Below are positions 60,684-64,000 of a DNA stretch of 64,000 nucleotides, one piece after another. Both the position numbers and the translations under genes were made by a program. Numbering within the stretch: the first letter of the stretch is position 1; each line of letters opens with the position of its first letter. The notes beneath the pieces were generated by a model. That model was not told the origin of the DNA and made no database searches. It saw only the letters and a program-made list of their open reading frames with translations. This stretch comes from Crocinitomicaceae bacterium (GTDB lineage: Bacteria > Bacteroidota > Bacteroidia > Flavobacteriales_D > Crocinitomicaceae): assembly GCA_029252405.1 (NCBI GenBank), contig JAQXBM010000064.1, positions 1 to 64,000 on the forward strand, given 5' to 3'.

Positions 60684-61094
60684 TTAGCTTGCCGCTATTG
60701 CGCTCAATTTCATTTTCTTTACCATGCTCGCCAATCCGTTTGATCGAGTGGGAGATAGGTGTTCGTGTAATCCGATTTCCTGAATGAATCGAAGGTCAGT
60801 TGTTGCAACGTCTTTTGCTGTTTCCCCGTTCAAAACGCGAATCAACAATCCGATAATTCCTTTGGTGATGATGGCGTCAGAATCAGCTGTAAAGCTCATT
60901 TTTCCATCTTCCACTGCCGTATTCAACCAAACACGTGATTGACAGCCTTCGATTAATTTATCGTCGGTTTTATTTTCATCTGAAATAATTGGGAGTTCTT
61001 TTCCAAGTTCGATGATGTATTCGTACTTGTCCATCCAGTCATCGTAGATGGCGAAATCGTCAATTATCTCCTGTTGTTTATCCTCTAATGTCAT
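60684..61094 (-). CDS. sufE: Cysteine desulfuration protein SufE
   Basis: A 136-residue sulfur acceptor that takes persulfide sulfur from SufS and raises its activity. The catalytic Cys51 in EGCQSRVWL is at the same number as in E. coli SufE when the ATG at 61094 is used; an upstream in-frame ATG at 61136 would add 14 residues lying over a TTCGA...CTCA repeat half and is rejected. Other motifs are the ITKGIIGLLI and the C-terminal TRSNGLASMVKKMK. It follows sufS by 51 bases; no sufBCD genes are in the window. Confidence 0.95.
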   Translation of the reverse strand: MTLEDKQQEIIDDFAIYDDWMDKYEYIIELGKELPIISDENKTDDKLIEGCQSRVWLNTAVEDGKMSFTADSDAIITKGIIGLLIRVLNGETAKDVATTDLRFIQEIGLHEHLSPTRSNGLASMVKKMKLSAIAAS

Positions 61095-61113
61095 TTTCAA
61101 TTTTTCTATCTGT

Positions 61114-61134
61114 GCAGTGAGCCTGTCGAAGTGC
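61114..61134. repeat. Solo TTCGA...CTCA repeat half between sufS and sufE
   Basis: The minus strand reads GCACTTCGACAGGCTCACTG, the same core type (TTCGAC then CTCA) as the arms of the four intergenic hairpins, but no second arm is present. It fills most of the 51-base gap. It could be half of a decayed hairpin. Confidence 0.5.
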
Positions 61135-61145
61135 AATTTTTCAAT

Positions 61146-62384
61146 CTACTTGAGCATGTTTAAACTGCGTTCAACCGCATGAATGAATGTGTCGATTTCT
61201 TCCTTCGTATTGTAAAAAGCAAAGGATGCTCGAACCGTACCTGGGATTTGATAAAAATCCATCAAAGGCTGAGTACAATGATGTCCAGTTCTAACGGCAA
61301 TTCCTTGTTTGTCGAGCAGTGTTCCTAAATCAAAAGGATGAATTCCATCAACAATAAAGGAAACCACACTCGTTTTGTTCTTGGCAGTTCCGATTATTCT
61401 CAATCCTTCAAATTGGAGTAATTTCTCTTCAGCGTAGTTCGCTAATTCCGTTTCGTGAGCGTGAATAGCATTTAGATCCAACTCAGATAAATATGAAATC
61501 GCTGTCCCCAGACAAATTCCACCTGAAATATTTGGCGTCCCAGCCTCGAATTTATGCGGAAGTTCGTTGTATGTCGTTTTTTCAAATGTCACTTTGGCGA
61601 TCATGTCTCCTCCACCTTGGTAGGGTGGCATCTGATCCAATATTTCCTTCTTACCGTAAAGAATTCCAACACCAGTTGGACCGAAAACTTTGTGTGCAGA
61701 GAAGGCAAAGAAATCGCAGTCGAGAGCTTGCATATCCACCTTAATGTGCTGAATGCTTTGAGCTCCATCAATTAAAACATAACCACCAAGAGCATGTGTT
61801 TTTTCAATAATTTCTTCTACTGGATTAATAGTTCCAAGCGTATTCGAAATGTGCGTAATCGCAACAAGTTTGGTCTTTGCAGAAAGTAGTTGATCGAACT
61901 TATCCATCATCAATTCTCCAGCCTCGTTAATTGGAATTACTTTCAACGTACATCCTTTTCGCTCGCACAACATCTGCCATGGAACGATGTTCGAGTGGTG
62001 CTCCATTGCAGAGATGATGATTTCGTCTCCTTCGGAGAACATCTCTCCCAAACTACTTGCCACTAAATTGATAGAATCAGTTGTGCCTTTTGTGAATAGC
62101 ACTTCTTCTGATAGCGGAGCATTAATGTATTGCTGAATGATTTTTCGAGCGTCTTCGTACTGCGTCGTTGCCAGTTGACTCAAATAGTGCACGCCTCGGT
62201 GAATGTTGGCGTTATTATCCGTGTAATATTCGGAAATCGCGTCAATAACGACTTGTGGTTTTTGAGAAGTCGCGCCATTATCGAAGTAGACTAAATCCTT
62301 GCCATTCACCTGTCGATGAAGCGTTGGGAACTCTTTTCGAATGCGACTAACGTCAAAAGGAATCGTAATACCGTCTGTTATCAT
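61146..62384 (-). CDS. sufS: Cysteine desulfurase SufS
   Basis: A 412-residue PLP enzyme (class V aminotransferase fold) that removes sulfur from cysteine for Fe-S clusters. The PLP Lys is K232 in FSAHKVFGP and the catalytic Cys is C370 in RTGHHCTQPLM, both in family-typical places. The N-terminal YFDNGATSQKP and HRGVHYLSQ are also seen. The ATG at 62384 is four bases after a TATCTTTG box, so the transcript is probably leaderless. It leads the sufS-sufE-DUF59-fabF group. Confidence 0.96.
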   Translation of the reverse strand: MITDGITIPFDVSRIRKEFPTLHRQVNGKDLVYFDNGATSQKPQVVIDAISEYYTDNNANIHRGVHYLSQLATTQYEDARKIIQQYINAPLSEEVLFTKGTTDSINLVASSLGEMFSEGDEIIISAMEHHSNIVPWQMLCERKGCTLKVIPINEAGELMMDKFDQLLSAKTKLVAITHISNTLGTINPVEEIIEKTHALGGYVLIDGAQSIQHIKVDMQALDCDFFAFSAHKVFGPTGVGILYGKKEILDQMPPYQGGGDMIAKVTFEKTTYNELPHKFEAGTPNISGGICLGTAISYLSELDLNAIHAHETELANYAEEKLLQFEGLRIIGTAKNKTSVVSFIVDGIHPFDLGTLLDKQGIAVRTGHHCTQPLMDFYQIPGTVRASFAFYNTKEEIDTFIHAVERSLNMLK

Positions 62385-62388
62385 AGTG

Positions 62389-62396
62389 CAAAGATA
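62389..62396 (-). promoter_or_regulatory. Promoter -7 box giving a probable leaderless sufS mRNA
   Basis: Minus strand TATCTTTG with four bases (CACT) to the ATG at 62384, the same layout as purK and tlyA. A -33 candidate (GTT at 62415-62417, 18 bases upstream) is weak. Confidence 0.6.
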
Positions 62397-62490
62397 CGCA
62401 AAACCTTTATTTAGAACGATTCTATGTTGGTAATTTGAGTTACATAGTTATCGAAAATTAACAGATGTTCGATTGAGGATATTTGGAATC

Positions 62491-62522
62491 AAAAAAAGGC
62501 GCTCAATTTCTTGGCACCTTTT
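62491..62522 (-). terminator. Intrinsic terminator after the EF-hand gene
   Basis: On the minus strand AAGGTGC pairs with GCGCCTT (one G-U pair) over a short AT-rich loop, then runs into TTTTTTT. It lies 24 bases after the stop of the EF-hand gene and upstream of the sufS promoter, separating the two transcripts. Confidence 0.8.
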
Positions 62523-62546
62523 CTTTGTTATTGCTGTTAAAACGGA

Positions 62547-63137
62547 TTATTTCACAGCTTTCCCATTTTTATTTTCGCGCTTTTCTTGTTTGCGTTGCTT
62601 GGCGTTTTCGAATTCAGTTTTATCAATAAAACCGTCTTCGTTTTCATCAAGCTTAGAGAATTTCTTGTCTAGATCCATTGGTTTACGGTTCTCTGCTTTC
62701 TCTTTGCGCTTCGCTTCCATGTCTTCTTTGTGAGCGGTAAATTCTTCCTTGGTAATGATTCCGTCTGAATCGCCGTCCATTTTTTCAAAGTGCTTCTTGC
62801 CGTTTTTCTCGCGATGTTCTGCAGCTTTTTCTGCTTTCTTTTCACGTGCTTGATCAAATTCTGCTTGGTCAATTTTACCATCAGCGTTCGCATCGAGTTT
62901 TGAAAATTTCTTGTCCGCGTCCATCGGCTTTCGGTTTTCGTGCTTCTCTTTGCGCTTAGCTTGAGCGGCTTCTATTCCAGTAACGAATTCGTCTTTGCTG
63001 ATTTTTCCGTCAGTGTTAGCGTCCAATTTTTCAAATTTCTTTTCTCCGTTATGACGGTCTTCTTTCTGGTCTTGTGCACTCGCCATTGTTGTTGCTAGCA
63101 ATCCTAATGCAACGAGTCCGATTTGTAAACTTTTCAT
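62547..63137 (-). CDS. Secreted four-EF-hand protein
   Basis: A 196-residue exported protein, signal peptide MKSLQIGLVALGLLATTMASA. Four EF-hand loops follow with intact Ca ligands: DANTDGKISKDE, DANADGKIDQAE, DGDSDGIITKEE and DENEDGFIDKTE. They are separated by very Lys/Glu-rich helices, and the repeats come in two pairs (each with KRKEK.ENRKPMD.DKKFSKLD), so the gene probably arose by duplication of a two-hand unit. Calcium sensing or buffering outside the cytoplasm is likely. It has no sorting domain. A terminator follows it. Confidence 0.93.
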   Translation of the reverse strand: MKSLQIGLVALGLLATTMASAQDQKEDRHNGEKKFEKLDANTDGKISKDEFVTGIEAAQAKRKEKHENRKPMDADKKFSKLDANADGKIDQAEFDQAREKKAEKAAEHREKNGKKHFEKMDGDSDGIITKEEFTAHKEDMEAKRKEKAENRKPMDLDKKFSKLDENEDGFIDKTEFENAKQRKQEKRENKNGKAVK

Positions 63138-63202
63138 GGTTTTAATTTTCTTGTTAATTGTTTCTTACTCTCTTAGATGTGTAGGATCACAAAAGGTTTA
63201 AT

Positions 63203-63943
63203 TCAGACTTCGGTTTTTTTGAAATAAATCAAGAACTCCTTGTTTCCGTCACCTCCAAGTATCGGAGAATCAGTAAGATCAATAAATGTTAAATTGTTCA
63301 ACTTTCCCAGTTGTTTAATGTTCTCAATCACCTTTGGGTAGAGTTTTTTGTCTTTGACGATACCTCCTTTGCCAATATTTTTCTTGCCAACTTCAAATTG
63401 TGGCTTCACAAGTGCGATCACAAATGCACCTGGTTTTAGAAATGAATGGATGAAGGGGAATATTTTCTCCAAAGAGATAAATGACACATCGATTACACAG
63501 CCATCATTCATCTCGGTAATGAGTTTTGGCGTCAATTCACGAACGTGCGTTTTCTCAAGATTGATTGTGCGTTCATCTGAATCTATTCGTTCGTGCAGCT
63601 GTCCAGTTCCCACATCAACACAAAAAACCTTGGAAGCTTCTTTCGATAAAAGGACTTCGGTAAAGCCTCCAGTTGAGGCACCGATATCCATGAAAGTTCC
63701 ACCTTTTATGGTCGGATTCCATTTGTCAAGCGCAGCTAACAATTTAATCGCCCCTCGAGAAACCCAAGGAATTTCCTCTGCCAGCATTTCTATTTCACAG
63801 TCTATCGGAAATCGTTTTCCTGTTTTGGTCACGAGTTTGCCATTCACTAAAACACCTGTTTCACGAATGATCTTTTCCGCTCGAACTCGCGTTGTCACAA
63901 GTTTTCGTTGAATTAGAATTTTATCCAGTCGTTCTTCTTCCAT
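63203..63943 (-). CDS. tlyA: TlyA-family rRNA (cytidine-2'-O)-methyltransferase
   Basis: A 246-residue protein of the TlyA/hemolysin A family that methylates 16S/23S rRNA. The N-terminal S4 RNA-binding domain (about 2-60, RLDKILIQRKLVTTRVRAEKII) precedes an FtsJ-like methyltransferase domain (about 62-246) with the SAM site DIGASTGGFTEVLL, DVGTGQLHE and VKPQFEVGK. The ATG at 63943 fits the family N-terminus MEEERLDK and lies four bases after TATCTTTG; an upstream ATG at 63979 is rejected. Haemolysis is a historical label only. Confidence 0.93.
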   Translation of the reverse strand: MEEERLDKILIQRKLVTTRVRAEKIIRETGVLVNGKLVTKTGKRFPIDCEIEMLAEEIPWVSRGAIKLLAALDKWNPTIKGGTFMDIGASTGGFTEVLLSKEASKVFCVDVGTGQLHERIDSDERTINLEKTHVRELTPKLITEMNDGCVIDVSFISLEKIFPFIHSFLKPGAFVIALVKPQFEVGKKNIGKGGIVKDKKLYPKVIENIKQLGKLNNLTFIDLTDSPILGGDGNKEFLIYFKKTEV

Positions 63944-63947
63944 CCGC

Positions 63948-63979
63948 CAAAGATAGAAAGACCTCTCTAAAAGCTCCAA
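63948..63979 (-). promoter_or_regulatory. tlyA promoter with -33 and -7 boxes, probable leaderless start
   Basis: Minus strand TTG (63977-63979) and TATCTTTG (63948-63955) are 21 bases apart, fitting the Bacteroidetes promoter, and the -7 box is followed by four bases and the ATG at 63943. The mRNA should start at or beside the ATG. Bases 63980-64000 show no gene. Confidence 0.65.
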
Positions 63980-64000
63980 CTCATCGTTGTCACAAAAAAA

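Noticed and set aside
60247-60687. 146-codon plus-strand open frame across fabF, the DUF59 gene and sufE ends.
   Set aside because: It crosses three recognised genes on the other strand and has low-complexity Leu/Ser/Arg content.
63348-63911. 187-codon plus-strand open frame opposite tlyA.
   Set aside because: tlyA shows clear S4 and FtsJ motifs on the minus strand; the plus-strand frame has no family features or promoter.

Overview
The window reads as chromosomal DNA of a free-living member of the Bacteroidetes (Flavobacteriia). Crocinitomicaceae (Fluviicola-like) is my best guess, but no rRNA or other lineage marker is present to prove it. The grounds are: -7 boxes of the type TAnnTTTG with few Shine-Dalgarno sequences, a type 9 secretion (type B) C-terminal domain next to a PorP/SprF protein, two sensors with 'two-component regulator propeller' repeats, a full MoxR/DUF58/BatA-E operon, and a moderately AT-rich base composition. 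Genes are densely packed, no stretch over 300 bases lacks a gene, and I see no rRNA, tRNA, insertion sequence, prophage or CRISPR array.

Layout. 1-276: end of a gene that may be dnaG. 508-12357: a very large alpha-2-macroglobulin-like protein, a propeller histidine kinase with its LytTR regulator, and penicillin-binding protein 1C, which together look like an envelope defence/repair unit. 12465-16273: pdxJ, a CBS-domain protein, nadK and a secreted cyclophilin-FKBP fusion. 16464-17035: a YefM-YoeB toxin-antitoxin pair with a recognisable operator. 17064-25874 (minus): moxR, DUF58, a DUF4381-like protein, batA, batB, batC, batD, batE and a small membrane protein. 25983-28383: a zinc-ribbon protein, an M74-like endopeptidase lipoprotein and a conserved membrane protein. 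28442-34312 (minus): purK, a 1444-residue propeller/7TM/PAS/SpoIIE phosphatase and a QueD/PTPS protein, overlapping each other. 34427-37529: an HPRT-adenylate kinase fusion, obgE, a PAP2 phosphatase and crcB. 37526-44082 (minus): an acyltransferase, a PorP/SprF protein and a large HYR-repeat adhesin.

44259-46690: D-Ala-D-Ala ligase facing a DacB-type PBP4. 46832-52802: a polysaccharide operon (GT4, Wza-like, Wzc-like, RfbC, WecA-like). 52826-57312: a lytic transglycosylase, uvrA and a beta-barrel protein. 57296-63943 (minus): a GNAT, a tandem-repeat secreted protein, a DUF4442 protein, fabF, a DUF59 protein, sufE, sufS, a four-EF-hand secreted protein and tlyA.

Most content is housekeeping plus envelope biogenesis. 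The observations I would follow first are: (1) the HPRT-ADK fusion with a dnaX-type A AAA AAG slippery heptamer exactly at the domain junction, where a -1 slip stops three codons later; (2) a recurring promoter arrangement in which a TAnnTTTG box lies only 3-4 bases before the ATG, implying leaderless mRNAs for purK, obgE, sufS and tlyA; (3) long intergenic hairpins sharing a TTCGA...CTCA core, mostly at convergent gene ends; (4) the regulator pair sitting between the A2M and PBP1C genes; (5) the giant propeller-SpoIIE sensor coupled to purK and queD; (6) a small secreted protein made almost only of 33-residue repeats. I did not find a clearly novel defence or mobile system.
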